Below are positions 11,090-19,177 of a stretch of DNA of 64,000 nt, one piece after another (positions within the stretch are counted from its first letter, which is position 1; each line of letters begins with the position of its first letter). The notes under the pieces were generated by a model. The model searched no databases, was not told the DNA's origin, and saw nothing but the letters and a program-made list of their open reading frames with translations. The DNA lies in contig NZ_AP021903.1 in assembly GCF_018326005.1 (NCBI RefSeq), positions 6,561,536 through 6,625,535 on the forward strand. Reading direction: 5' to 3'. This DNA comes from Pseudomonas sp. Seg1. GTDB lineage: Bacteria; Pseudomonadota; Gammaproteobacteria; Pseudomonadales; Pseudomonadaceae. Both the position numbers and the translations under genes were made by a program.

Positions 11090-12203
11090 CGCGCGGATTC
11101 TCCAGGCGCCGCGCACTGGCATCGGCCACTACGTCGCTGAGCTGGTCAACGCCCTGCACAACGAACCTGATGTTGAAGTAAATCTGTTTCACGGCTGGGG
11201 CTGGAGTTCGGCGTTGCCAGAAGCGGCCATGCCCGGTTATTCGCGTTTGACGCCACTGCTGCGGCAGATTCCCGGGGCTTACCAGGCACGCCGTTGGCTG
11301 GAACAGAAACGCTTCGATCAGGGCCGCGCGCGGGGCATCGATCTGTATCACGAGCCGAGCCTGTGGCCGCTGGCCTTTGACGGCCCGACCGTGATCACCC
11401 TGCACGATCTGACCCACCTGCATTTTCCCGAGACTCAGCCACCGGCACGGCTCAAGGAAATCGAGCGGCGATTGGCCGTCGGGGTACAGCAGGCGCGTCT
11501 GATCCTGACGGACTCGCAGGCGATTGCCGACGAAGCTCAAGCACATTTCGGGCTGCCCGCCGAGCGCTTCGTCGTGGCGCCATTGGGTGTCGCCGAACGC
11601 TTCCATCCCCGCGAGGCAAACAGCATCGACAAGGTGCTCAAGGCGCATGCCGTCGAGGCGCGCGGGTATTTCCTGTGTGTCGGTACGCTGGAGCCGCGCA
11701 AGAACCTGAGTCTGGCCTTGCGCGCCCATGCCTTGCTGCCGGAAGCCGTGCGCGAGCGCTTTCCGTTGCTGATCGTCGGCATGGCCGGTTGGCAGCGTGA
11801 GCAGTTCAGTGAACCGTTGCGCCAGGCACTGGCCAGCGGCCATGTGTGCCTGCTCGGTTATCTGCCCGACGAGCACGTGGCGCAATTGCTCGCTGGCGCC
11901 CGGGCACTGATTTTTCCTTCGCTGTACGAAGGCTTCGGCCTGCCGGTACTGGAGGCGATGGCCAGCGGCACACCGGTAGTGACCACACGCTCTTCGGCCA
12001 TGCCGGAAGTGGCGGGGGCCGCTGGCAACTATATTGACCCTGACGATGCGGACGGCTTGCGCGACGTGATGACTCGCCTGATCGACGATCAGACGCACTG
12101 GCAGGCATGCCGCGAAGCCGGATTGCAGCAGGCACGATTTTTTTCCTGGAAGCGTTGTGCACAGGCCACGGCCGGTGCCTACCGACAGGCCATGGGAGGT
12201 TGA
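11073..12203 (+). CDS. wbpY: D-rhamnosyltransferase WbpY-like (GT4)
   Basis: A 376-residue GT-B enzyme. It has the standard short N-terminal lobe (MRIALNARILQAPRTGIGHY), the hinge VGTLEPRKNL and the donor motif FPSLYEGFGLPVLEAMASGTP. It corresponds in order and size to WbpY, a D-rhamnan polymerising transferase. The ATG lies within the last codons of the preceding gene (17-nt overlap), which is typical of these operons. The next gene starts immediately after its stop. Confidence 0.82.
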   Translation: MRIALNARILQAPRTGIGHYVAELVNALHNEPDVEVNLFHGWGWSSALPEAAMPGYSRLTPLLRQIPGAYQARRWLEQKRFDQGRARGIDLYHEPSLWPLAFDGPTVITLHDLTHLHFPETQPPARLKEIERRLAVGVQQARLILTDSQAIADEAQAHFGLPAERFVVAPLGVAERFHPREANSIDKVLKAHAVEARGYFLCVGTLEPRKNLSLALRAHALLPEAVRERFPLLIVGMAGWQREQFSEPLRQALASGHVCLLGYLPDEHVAQLLAGARALIFPSLYEGFGLPVLEAMASGTPVVTTRSSAMPEVAGAAGNYIDPDDADGLRDVMTRLIDDQTHWQACREAGLQQARFFSWKRCAQATAGAYRQAMGG

Positions 12204-13334
12204 ATGCGCGTTCTTCATTTTTTCAAGACGTACCTGCCTGATTCGGTCGGCGGCATCGAACAAGTGATCTTCCAACTGTGCGAAAGCGGCGCCCAGCACG
12301 GCATCGACGGTCAGGTGCTGACCCTCAGCGCCGACCCGACGCCCGCCGTCGTGCAACTGGGGCAACACGAAGTGCACCGGGCGAAACTCGACATCCAGTT
12401 CGCCTCCACCGGATTTTCCTGGAGCGTGTTCAAACAGTTTCGCGAGTTGGCCGCTGCAGCCGATGTGGTCAATTACCACTTCCCTTGGCCGTTCATGGAT
12501 CTGGTGCATTTCGCCAGTGGCATGAACAAGCCAAGCGTGGTGACTTACCACTCCGACATCATTCGCCAGAAACACCTGCTCAAACTCTATCGGCCTCTGA
12601 TGAATCGCTTCCTCGCCAGCGCCGACCGCATCGTCGCTGCCTCACCCAATTACCTGCACACCAGCGATGTATTGCAGCAATTCCAGAACAAGACCCGGGT
12701 CATTCCCTACGGCTTGAACAAATCAGGTTATCCACAGGCGGACACCGAGCGGATGAACCGCTGGCGCCAGCAGCTTGGGGATAAGTTTTTCCTGTTTGTC
12801 GGGGTGATGCGCTACTACAAAGGCCTGCACATCCTGCTCGATGCACTGAAGGATATTGATTACCCGGTGGTCATCGTCGGCGCCGGTCCGCTTGAACGGG
12901 AACTGCATGCCCAGGCTTCGGCGCTGGGGCTGCGCAACATTCATTTCCTCGGACGCCTGGGCGATGAAGACAAAGTGGCGCTGCTGCAATTGAGCTACGC
13001 CATTGTGTTCCCGTCCCACCTGCGTTCCGAGGCGTTCGGCATCTCCCTGCTCGAAGGCGCGATGTACGGCAAACCGATGATCTCCAGCGAAATCGGCACC
13101 GGCACCAGCTACATCAATATCCACAACGAAACCGGGCTGGTGGTGCCACCGAGTAATCCACAGGCGTTCCGCGAAGCCATGCGCACCTTGTGGGAAAACC
13201 CGCTGCGCGCGGCAGAGATGGGGGTAAAGGCCGAGGCGCGCTATCGGCAGTTATTCACAGCCGATGAAATGGGCCGCAAGTGGACGGAGCTGTACCAGGA
13301 ATTGCTGGAGGAAAAATCCCTCTCCTACGCCTGA
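12204..13334 (+). CDS. wbpZ: D-rhamnosyltransferase WbpZ-like (GT4)
   Basis: A 376-residue GT-B glycosyltransferase. The N terminus has FKTYLPDSVGGIEQVI (acceptor-side glycine-rich motif), and the C-terminal lobe has FVGVMRYYKGLHILLDAL and FPSHLRSEAFGISLLEGAMYGKP. In P. aeruginosa WbpZ adds the first D-rhamnose to the GlcNAc primer. It is the last gene of the operon. A REP pair lies just after the stop and the following gene is convergent. Confidence 0.82.
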   Translation: MRVLHFFKTYLPDSVGGIEQVIFQLCESGAQHGIDGQVLTLSADPTPAVVQLGQHEVHRAKLDIQFASTGFSWSVFKQFRELAAAADVVNYHFPWPFMDLVHFASGMNKPSVVTYHSDIIRQKHLLKLYRPLMNRFLASADRIVAASPNYLHTSDVLQQFQNKTRVIPYGLNKSGYPQADTERMNRWRQQLGDKFFLFVGVMRYYKGLHILLDALKDIDYPVVIVGAGPLERELHAQASALGLRNIHFLGRLGDEDKVALLQLSYAIVFPSHLRSEAFGISLLEGAMYGKPMISSEIGTGTSYINIHNETGLVVPPSNPQAFREAMRTLWENPLRAAEMGVKAEARYRQLFTADEMGRKWTELYQELLEEKSLSYA

Positions 13335-13352
13335 CCCCTGTCCACCACTGTC

Positions 13353-13447
13353 CCTGTGGGAGCAGGCTTGCCCGCGATTGCGGTATGTCAGCCGAGATAG
13401 ATGTTGGATTTCCCGACGCCATCGCGGGCAAGCCCGCTCCCACAGGG
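13353..13447. repeat. REP pair (REPIN-like), intergenic
   Basis: Two inverted copies of a Pseudomonas REP sequence flank about 40 bp. One arm is GTGGGAGCAGGCTTGCCCGC from 13356; the other, reading GCGGGCAAGCCCGCTCCCAC, ends at 13442. They could form a long hairpin and may serve as the 3' boundary between the convergent wbpZ and reductase genes. A second pair of the same family occurs at 41966-42056. Confidence 0.9.
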
Positions 13448-13474
13448 TTTTTATGCCGAATGGAGATCGGCAGT

Positions 13475-15505
13475 TCATAGGTCCAGCACCAGCGTTTGGT
13501 CGCTTTGGGCTGGCACCGCACAGCAAATCAGCACATGCCCCGCTTCCGGAATATCCGCCGGAGGCTGTGGATAATTCACCGCACCGCTGACCAGTCGGGT
13601 CTTGCAGGTGCCGCATGAACCACCCCGGCAACTGAACTCCGGGCGCAACCCACGGCTTTCCGCCAGTTCCAGCAGACTGCCGCCGTCCGGTTGCCAACGC
13701 GCCTCCTTCGCCGAGCGTTCGAACACCACCGGCACAGACGTGGTGGCAGCGGGCGGCTGCTCGAGCACATTGGCGTCCGGGTCGGGCCGACGCTTGAGTG
13801 TCGACGGGCCAAAAGTTTCCGCGTGGATCTGCCGATCGCTGACGTCCAGCTCGCGCAAGCTGTCGTAAAGCCCTTGGGTAAAACCGCCGGGGCCGCAGAG
13901 GACGAAATCGATCTGATCGTAATCCGCAACCTCCAGCAGATTCCTCAACAGGTCGGCGTCGATGCGCCCCTGCCGATCAAAATCCTCGCCTTGGTGTGCA
14001 TCCACTTCCGGCTGACTCAGCAGACGCAAGACCCGCACGGCATCACCCGCCTCCTCCAGCAAACGATCCAGCTCTTGGCGAAACGGTTGCTCGGCGAGGC
14101 TGCGTGAACTCTGAACCAGCCACGTCGGACGAATCCGTCGAGTGCGCAGGCCTTGATACACCACCTCGCGCAACATCGACAGCAACGGTGTGATGCCGAC
14201 CCCGGCGGCCAGCAGCACCAACGGCCGACGCTCCAGTGGCGCCACGGTGAAATGCCCTTGCGGCGCTCGTGCTTCGAGGACATCGCCGACACGAATCTGC
14301 TCATGCAAGTGCGTGGAAATCCGCCCTTCGCGCTTCACGCTGATGCGGTAAAAACCGTCCGACGGCGCACTCGACAGACTGTAGGTGCGAATGTGCACCT
14401 CGCCATCGAGGGTGAAACGCAGGGGCAAGTGCTGGCCAGCCTGAAACACCGGTAAACCGGCGCCATCGTCCGGCTCCAGATAGATCGAACGGATGTGGCG
14501 ACTTTCCATGTCGATCTTCGCCACCCGCAATGGCCGCCAGCGATTGCCCAACGCCTGTGCCTGCAAACGCGCGTCGGCCTCGGCCCAATTGCCGGTCAAC
14601 AGACTGGTCGGCGACATGCCGTCGAAGCGCCAGCGCAAGGCCAGTGCCGCCGGGCGGCGCACCAGTTTTTCCACCTCGAATGTCCACAGCCGTTCCGCGC
14701 CCTGAAACGCCTCGATCTGCGGCCCTTCCAGAATGATCTCGGTACGCCCGCTGAGTTGCAGCAGATCGCCTGTGGAAAAGTCGATGAACAGCAGGCCGGC
14801 CTTGGGGTTGAGCAGCAGATTGCCGAGGGTGTTGAAGTGCAGGTTGCCGGCAAAATCCGGAATGGTCAGACGATTGCCCTCCACCCGGACGAAACCAGGC
14901 TGACCGCCCCGATGGGAAACATCCACCGAACGCTGGCCTTCGACATCCACGTAACTGGCTACGAAGAACGTGTCGGCGCCTGCAATCAGGGCTGTGGCCG
15001 CGTCGTCGAGCCTGTCGAGATGCTGAGATGGACGCGTCTGCGGATCGCTGAGCGGTACCCGCTGAAACTGCCGAAGCTGAATGTACTGCGGACAGTTGCC
15101 GAACGCCTGATCGACGCTCAGGGTGAAACCGCCGCCATTCAAATCGCCGACATGCCCGTTGAGGCGATTGCGCCGACGGGTGTGCAGTTCGATGCCGAGC
15201 AGACCGATAGGCTCGCCGTTGCGCAACAGCGCCGGATCATCGGCAGTGGGGAGCGTGGCGAAGTGCAAATGCTCAGGGTCCGGTGAATGGGCAAACCCCG
15301 GCGCGCCTTCGAGCACGCTGGCCCACGGACGACCTTCAGCATCGACCGCGCCGTAGAGCATGAACGGCAATTGCTGATAGAACTCGCGGTGCTGGTCCGG
15401 CATCCAGGTGCGAATCACCTTACGGCCGAATTCTTCCATGCGTTCGGCAACGCCGACATGTGCTTGCAGTTGTTGCTCGCCAGCGTGCCACGGTGAACGT
15501 TCCAT
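13475..15505 (-). CDS. FMN-binding split-barrel/ferredoxin reductase fusion with 2Fe-2S domain
   Basis: A 676-residue multidomain redox protein. The first ~300 residues resemble pyridoxamine-phosphate-oxidase-like split barrels. Next come an FAD domain (RTYSLSS, the R-x-Y-S motif, then GRISTHL), an NAD(P) domain (LLAAGVGITPLLSML, and CGPGG), and a C-terminal plant-type 2Fe-2S domain with CRGGSCGTC and a distant CC. The N-terminal domain is expected to bind a flavin or small substrate, and the rest should pass electrons from NAD(P)H via FAD to the cluster. The start used is the ATG with GAGAGG five bases upstream; a GTG one codon earlier is possible. It stands alone, convergent to wbpZ. The physiological acceptor is unknown. 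Confidence 0.8.
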   Translation of the reverse strand: MERSPWHAGEQQLQAHVGVAERMEEFGRKVIRTWMPDQHREFYQQLPFMLYGAVDAEGRPWASVLEGAPGFAHSPDPEHLHFATLPTADDPALLRNGEPIGLLGIELHTRRRNRLNGHVGDLNGGGFTLSVDQAFGNCPQYIQLRQFQRVPLSDPQTRPSQHLDRLDDAATALIAGADTFFVASYVDVEGQRSVDVSHRGGQPGFVRVEGNRLTIPDFAGNLHFNTLGNLLLNPKAGLLFIDFSTGDLLQLSGRTEIILEGPQIEAFQGAERLWTFEVEKLVRRPAALALRWRFDGMSPTSLLTGNWAEADARLQAQALGNRWRPLRVAKIDMESRHIRSIYLEPDDGAGLPVFQAGQHLPLRFTLDGEVHIRTYSLSSAPSDGFYRISVKREGRISTHLHEQIRVGDVLEARAPQGHFTVAPLERRPLVLLAAGVGITPLLSMLREVVYQGLRTRRIRPTWLVQSSRSLAEQPFRQELDRLLEEAGDAVRVLRLLSQPEVDAHQGEDFDRQGRIDADLLRNLLEVADYDQIDFVLCGPGGFTQGLYDSLRELDVSDRQIHAETFGPSTLKRRPDPDANVLEQPPAATTSVPVVFERSAKEARWQPDGGSLLELAESRGLRPEFSCRGGSCGTCKTRLVSGAVNYPQPPADIPEAGHVLICCAVPAQSDQTLVLDL

Positions 15506-15550
15506 CACGACCTCTCCCCTGCGCCGTCGGCACAGTGTGGAATGCGGGAA

Positions 15551-16177
15551 TCAGACTGCGGTTTGCAAACCCGCGACGGTGCGCGGCATGCCGACAAAAT
15601 TCGGCAAGGCTTCAACCCGGGCAAGCCAGGCACGCACGTTCGCGTAGTCATCCAGCGAAACGTTGCCCTCCGGCGCGTGGGCGATGTAACTGTAGGCGGA
15701 AACGTCGGCGATGGTCGGTTCGTCGCCGGCCAGATACCGGATTGTGCTTAACTCGGCGTCCATTACCTTGAGCAGGTTGTGCGCACGAGTGATCGCCTCT
15801 TGCGCGTTCAGTTGTGCACCAAACACCGTGACCAATCGCGCAGCGGCTGGCCCGAAAGCGATCGGTCCGGCGGCGGCCGACAACCAGCGCTGTACCCGTG
15901 CGGCACAGACCGGATCAGTTGGCAGCCAACGACCGTGGCCATATTTCTGCGCCAGATACACCAGAATCGCGTTGGAGTCGGCGAGCACCACGCCATTGTC
16001 ATCAATGGCTGGCACCTGGCCGAAACTGTTGATTGCGAGGTAAGCGGGCTGTTTGTGCTCGCCTTTGGCGAGATCGACGAAGATCAGCTCGGTCGGCAGT
16101 TGCAGCAGGGACAACATCAGCTCGACACGGTGGGCGTGGCCGGAACGTGGAAAGTTGTAGAGTTTGATCGCTTGCAT
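15551..16177 (-). CDS. Glutathione S-transferase family protein
   Basis: A 208-residue protein. An N-terminal thioredoxin-fold domain begins [17 protein letters not shown], with a Ser as the likely catalytic or glutathione-activating residue (RSGHAHRV), and has [18 protein letters not shown], the cis-Pro and glutathione gamma-Glu binding motif. A helical C-terminal domain contains [10 protein letters not shown]. The start at 16177 has GGAG at 7-nt spacing; the longer upstream frame has no support. It lies 105 bp downstream of a LysR regulator on the same strand. Likely a stress or detoxification enzyme of unknown substrate. Confidence 0.88.
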   Translation of the reverse strand: MQAIKLYNFPRSGHAHRVELMLSLLQLPTELIFVDLAKGEHKQPAYLAINSFGQVPAIDDNGVVLADSNAILVYLAQKYGHGRWLPTDPVCAARVQRWLSAAAGPIAFGPAAARLVTVFGAQLNAQEAITRAHNLLKVMDAELSTIRYLAGDEPTIADVSAYSYIAHAPEGNVSLDDYANVRAWLARVEALPNFVGMPRTVAGLQTAV

Positions 16178-16282
16178 GGTCGACTCCGCTGAACAGGGGC
16201 GCCGCTGCGGGGATGAGAGCGCCAATGAGGGCCATCTTCCTCTGTTCGCCAAAACAACAGAATCACCATCAAGCGCAATCAA

Positions 16283-17209
16283 TTATTTCAGTGGGTGCAA
16301 TAACGAAGCATTTTTCAAAGCAGGATGTTCGCGCAACGCGTTGACCGTGAAATCGACAAAACTGCGGATTCGCGCCGGGGCCTTGCGCCCGCCCTGATAG
16401 ACGACATGAATCGGCAACGGCGGCAGTTCGAATTCTGCGAGGACGATTTCCAGCTCACCGGCAGCCACCTGACTCGCCACTTGATAGGACAACACCCGGG
16501 TCAAACCCAAGCCCATGCAAGCAGCCGTGATCGCAGCCTGATTGGCGGTCACGATCAAACGCGGTTCAGGACGCACACCGAGCGGCTCGCCACCGTCGAG
16601 AAACGGCCAACTGCGTTGTTGACCAATCGCCGAAGTCGCCACCACTGGCGCTCCCGCCAACGAGTGGGGATGAACCGGCCGACCACGCTCGGCAAAGTAT
16701 TTCGGCGAGCCGCAAATGACCCGGCGCACCTCACCCACACGAATCGCGTGCTGATTGCTGTCCGGCAGATCACCGATGCGCACCGCGACATCGATGCCCT
16801 CCTCGACCATGTTGACGATCCGATCCACCAGTACGGCGTTGATCGTGACATCCGGATACTGCGCGAGATAATTCGCCATCACCGGCGTCACAAACAAATC
16901 ACCGAACAACACCGGCGCCGTGACCGTCAATTGCCCCCGCGGCTCGGCATGACTGCCCGCCGCCGAATCCTCGGCCTCCTGCACCTCGGCAAGAATTCGG
17001 CGACAGTCTTCCAGATAACGCTGACCGGCTTCGGTGAGGTGCACGCTGCGCGTGGTCCGCACCAGCAAATGCGTGCCGATCCGCTGCTCCAGCGCCGCCA
17101 CCGCCCGAGTGACACTGGCCGCCGAAAAACCGAGGCGCCGCGCTGCTGCGGAGAAACCTTGCTCCTGAGCAACGGCGGCGAAGATCTGCATTTCCTGGAA
17201 GCGGTCCAT
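16283..17209 (-). CDS. LysR-family transcriptional regulator
   Basis: A 308-residue regulator. The N-terminal winged HTH is clear (FAAVAQEQGFSAAARRLGF, then VTRAVAALEQRIGTHLLVR), followed by a periplasmic-binding-like effector domain. The start is taken at 17209 (MDRFQEM) with CGAGGG upstream; the 30-codon longer frame runs across the displaced glmS terminator into transposon end sequence. It is upstream of, and codirectional with, the glutathione S-transferase gene. The transposon lies 55 bp upstream of this start, so any promoter farther upstream would have been displaced. Confidence 0.88.
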   Translation of the reverse strand: MDRFQEMQIFAAVAQEQGFSAAARRLGFSAASVTRAVAALEQRIGTHLLVRTTRSVHLTEAGQRYLEDCRRILAEVQEAEDSAAGSHAEPRGQLTVTAPVLFGDLFVTPVMANYLAQYPDVTINAVLVDRIVNMVEEGIDVAVRIGDLPDSNQHAIRVGEVRRVICGSPKYFAERGRPVHPHSLAGAPVVATSAIGQQRSWPFLDGGEPLGVRPEPRLIVTANQAAITAACMGLGLTRVLSYQVASQVAAGELEIVLAEFELPPLPIHVVYQGGRKAPARIRSFVDFTVNALREHPALKNASLLHPLK

Positions 17210-17230
17210 GGAGGCCCTCGAGTCAGATAC

Positions 17231-17256
17231 AAAAATCGCAGCCGAAGCTGCGATTA
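17231..17256 (-). terminator. Displaced glmS transcription terminator
   Basis: A 9-bp perfect stem AATCGCAGC/GCTGCGATT (17234-17242 with 17247-17255) closes a 4-nt loop and is followed on the minus strand by a short U tract. Read from the minus strand it begins 4 bp beyond the left target duplication. Before insertion it would have lain about 30 bp past the glmS stop. The 22-kb insertion has separated glmS from this terminator. Confidence 0.75.
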
Positions 17257-17259
17257 TTT

Positions 17260-17264
17260 TGTGC
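17260..17264. repeat. Target-site duplication TGTGC, left copy
   Basis: Five bases TGTGC directly precede the left terminus TGTGTATTAA and are repeated exactly at 39229-39233 after the right terminus. A 5-bp duplication is the hallmark of Tn7 insertion. Confidence 0.9.
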
Positions 17265-17413
17265 TGTGTATTAAAAATAAAGGTTGTCACAGCCCCCACT
17301 GGAATTAGCGGGCTGCAGCAGAGTTCTCAACGAACCTCAGCCAAATAAAGAATGTCACAAAAAGAACAAAACTCGGAAATCTGCCTCAATTGAGAAGAAT
17401 AAAGATTGTCACA
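17265..17413 (+). repeat. Tn7-like left end with three TnsB-binding sites
   Basis: Three 16-bp sites: AATAAAGGTTGTCACA at 17276-17291, AATAAAGAATGTCACA at 17344-17359 and AATAAAGATTGTCACA at 17398-17413. They are spaced 68 and 54 bp apart, matching the spread arrangement of Tn7L. They are inverted relative to the three right-end sites. TnsB binding is inferred from position and repetition. Confidence 0.9.
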
Positions 17414-17813
17414 GGCAAAAGATGTCGGATCCGATGCGACACTCTAAGAGTGCAGCGGGCTTCACCCGCAAGTATTCCGAACGAAAAGTGACGCATACGG
17501 CTAGCCCCCGCAGGGGGCGGGACGGGACTTCCGTCTTTCTATCGGGGAGGATGGACTATTTTTTGAGGTATGCGAAAAGGTCTCGGGGAACGATCCGGCT
17601 CAGCTCCTCCTATAGGGGATCCCTATACCTACATCGCTCCACACAGAGTTGCACAGTAGGCGCGGTAGTTGTGGCGCGGCCGCGTGGGATTTCGTCATAT
17701 CCTTGACCATGCGCGAGACCAATACGAAGATTGTAGCCGTAGGGAGCCAGTCTCAGAGATCCAGCGTTTTGTAGGTGCTCTAGCTATCTGTCGGCTGATC
17801 GGAGGTCTGATTT
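17414..17813. other. Non-coding stretch inside the left end
   Basis: No supported gene. One frame (17284-17706) is open but begins in the TnsB sites, has no ribosome-binding site and encodes a low-complexity basic peptide, so I do not call it. A GC-rich hairpin (CCCCCGCAGGGGG near 17505) is present. The promoter for the small gene at 17814 should lie at the right-hand side. Confidence 0.4.
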
Positions 17814-18023
17814 ATGAGTGGGGAACGCAAACGCTTTACCCTTAACCGGTCGAAGACAGCTGCTACAGCTTGCATCGAGAACTTGAGGCGGGTTGTAGCT
17901 AAGTCCAATCGCATGGATATTCACCTGCTTGATCGATTGACGGCATGCACACTATCGCTAGAGCCTGCTGGGCCTTTGGCAGGTAAAGTCACAAACGGCT
18001 TGGCGGATGAATGTTCGGAATAG
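17814..18023 (+). CDS. Small basic hypothetical protein (69 aa)
   Basis: A 69-residue protein starting MSGERKRFTLNRSKTAAT. The start is supported by GGAGG eight bases upstream of the ATG. It is basic at the N terminus and has a helical middle with a leucine spacing (NLRRVVAKSNRMDIHLLDRL). It precedes the HAD hydrolase by 108 bp on the same strand, so they may be cotranscribed. No domain is recognised. The strong ribosome-binding site and sensible composition make it more likely real than random. Confidence 0.55.
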   Translation: MSGERKRFTLNRSKTAATACIENLRRVVAKSNRMDIHLLDRLTACTLSLEPAGPLAGKVTNGLADECSE

Positions 18024-18131
18024 GCTGACCTTTTCCAAATTGTATGGAAACGTCCTTTTGTAAGGCATGTCGGCATCCGCCCTGGCGAATAGATGACTGC
18101 CGCGAGCATCTTTTCATGAGCCGGTGTTTTT

Positions 18132-18767
18132 ATGCCCATTTCCGCAGTTATCTTCGACGCCTTCGGTACCCTCATCAAGATCAGCAAAGGTAGTAACCCT
18201 TATCGAAAAATCCTTAAAATTGGGATTGAGCAGGGTCGCCGTCCTCAGCCACACGATGGGGAATGCATCCTATCTTTGCCTATGGACTTGCGCCAGGCTG
18301 CTGATTTTTTTGGGATTAGTGTCGATCCAGCCGTGATGGTTTGCTTGGACTCAGACCTCAGCCGCGAACTTGCCGAAATTCAAGCCTACGCCGATGGCAT
18401 TCAAGCAGTACGACTGCTGCAAGATGCGGGCGTTAAGGTAGCGGTCTGTTCAAATCTCGCGAAACCCTACGCCGCAGCCATTGAACGACTTTATCCAACA
18501 CTCGATGGATACTCCTACAGCTTTGAGGTAGGCGCCGTGAAGCCCTCGTTCAAGATATACAGTCAAACTGTGCATGCTGTATCGGCTGTGCCAGCAGAAG
18601 TCTGGATGATTGGGGATTCTAAAGTGAGCGATTGCGATGGACCAACTGCGTTCGGGATGCGAGGGTTCTGGCTGGATCGGCTAGGACGAAGCACCCACAG
18701 TTCTCTAGATCAATTTGCCGAAGATGTGCTTGGCTTTTGCGAACAACCCAGCAAAAATTGGTCGTAG
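18132..18767 (+). CDS. HAD-superfamily hydrolase
   Basis: A 211-residue haloacid-dehalogenase-like phosphatase, apparently complete. Motif I FDAFGTL carries the nucleophilic Asp (near residue 9), motif II is VCSNLA (Ser), motif III is the Lys of VKPSFKIY, and motif IV is MIGDSKVSDCDGP with the Mg-binding acids. A helical cap lies between motifs I and II. It would hydrolyse a small phosphorylated or halogenated molecule. It is cargo of the transposon, following the 69-residue gene. HAD proteins are common in mobile islands but nothing here defines its substrate or ties it to defence. Confidence 0.8.
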   Translation: MPISAVIFDAFGTLIKISKGSNPYRKILKIGIEQGRRPQPHDGECILSLPMDLRQAADFFGISVDPAVMVCLDSDLSRELAEIQAYADGIQAVRLLQDAGVKVAVCSNLAKPYAAAIERLYPTLDGYSYSFEVGAVKPSFKIYSQTVHAVSAVPAEVWMIGDSKVSDCDGPTAFGMRGFWLDRLGRSTHSSLDQFAEDVLGFCEQPSKNWS

Positions 18768-18983
18768 CCAGCTGGGTTTATCAGTGTGAGGAAAATCATT
18801 ACTGGGTCACTGGAATCGGACGGACCTTCTCCGCGTCTTGCCAAGCTTGGCATATCGCACTCTCCACGTTAATCAATAATCTGGATTTAGTCACCGCTCT
18901 GGCGCGGATTTCCTAGTGGCGCTGTCCTATGCTACCTCGTCATACTGGGAGTTAATCTACCCATATTGATGGACGCTATTCCT
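18768..18983. other. Gene-free stretch
   Basis: About 215 bp after the HAD gene with no open frame, hairpin or repeat that I can support. Confidence 0.35.
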
Positions 18984-19144
18984 ATGAGCTAGGAGCCAAG
19001 CCTCCTCGAGCAGTACGCACAGCTTTGCCAACTTAGCGAAAGCGCCCTTGCGCCGTTGAAACGTAAGCGGGGGTTCGACTTCGAGCGCGTATCACTAGAC
19101 GAGCTCGGCATGACAAGAGTAGCTAAGTACCGTCAATTAACATG
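18984..19144 (+). pseudogene. Possible gene remnant with early stop codon
   Basis: Starting at ATG 18984 the frame reads M-S-stop (TAG at 18990-18992). It then stays open for about 50 codons to TGA at 19142-19144. The translation has coding-like composition (LLEQYAQLCQLSESALAPLK, then DFERVSLDELGMTRVAKYRQ). It looks like the start of a protein interrupted by a nonsense mutation, or a short relic of a gene cut down by deletion. The family is unknown. It directly precedes the short TniQ-like gene. Confidence 0.3.
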
Positions 19145-19177
19145 AGCTCTCCTGCTTCCTGAAAAAGATCTTGTAAG

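Noticed and set aside
17284..17706. Open frame of 140 codons at the left transposon end
   Set aside because: It begins inside the TnsB-site array, lacks a ribosome-binding site and encodes a low-complexity basic peptide.
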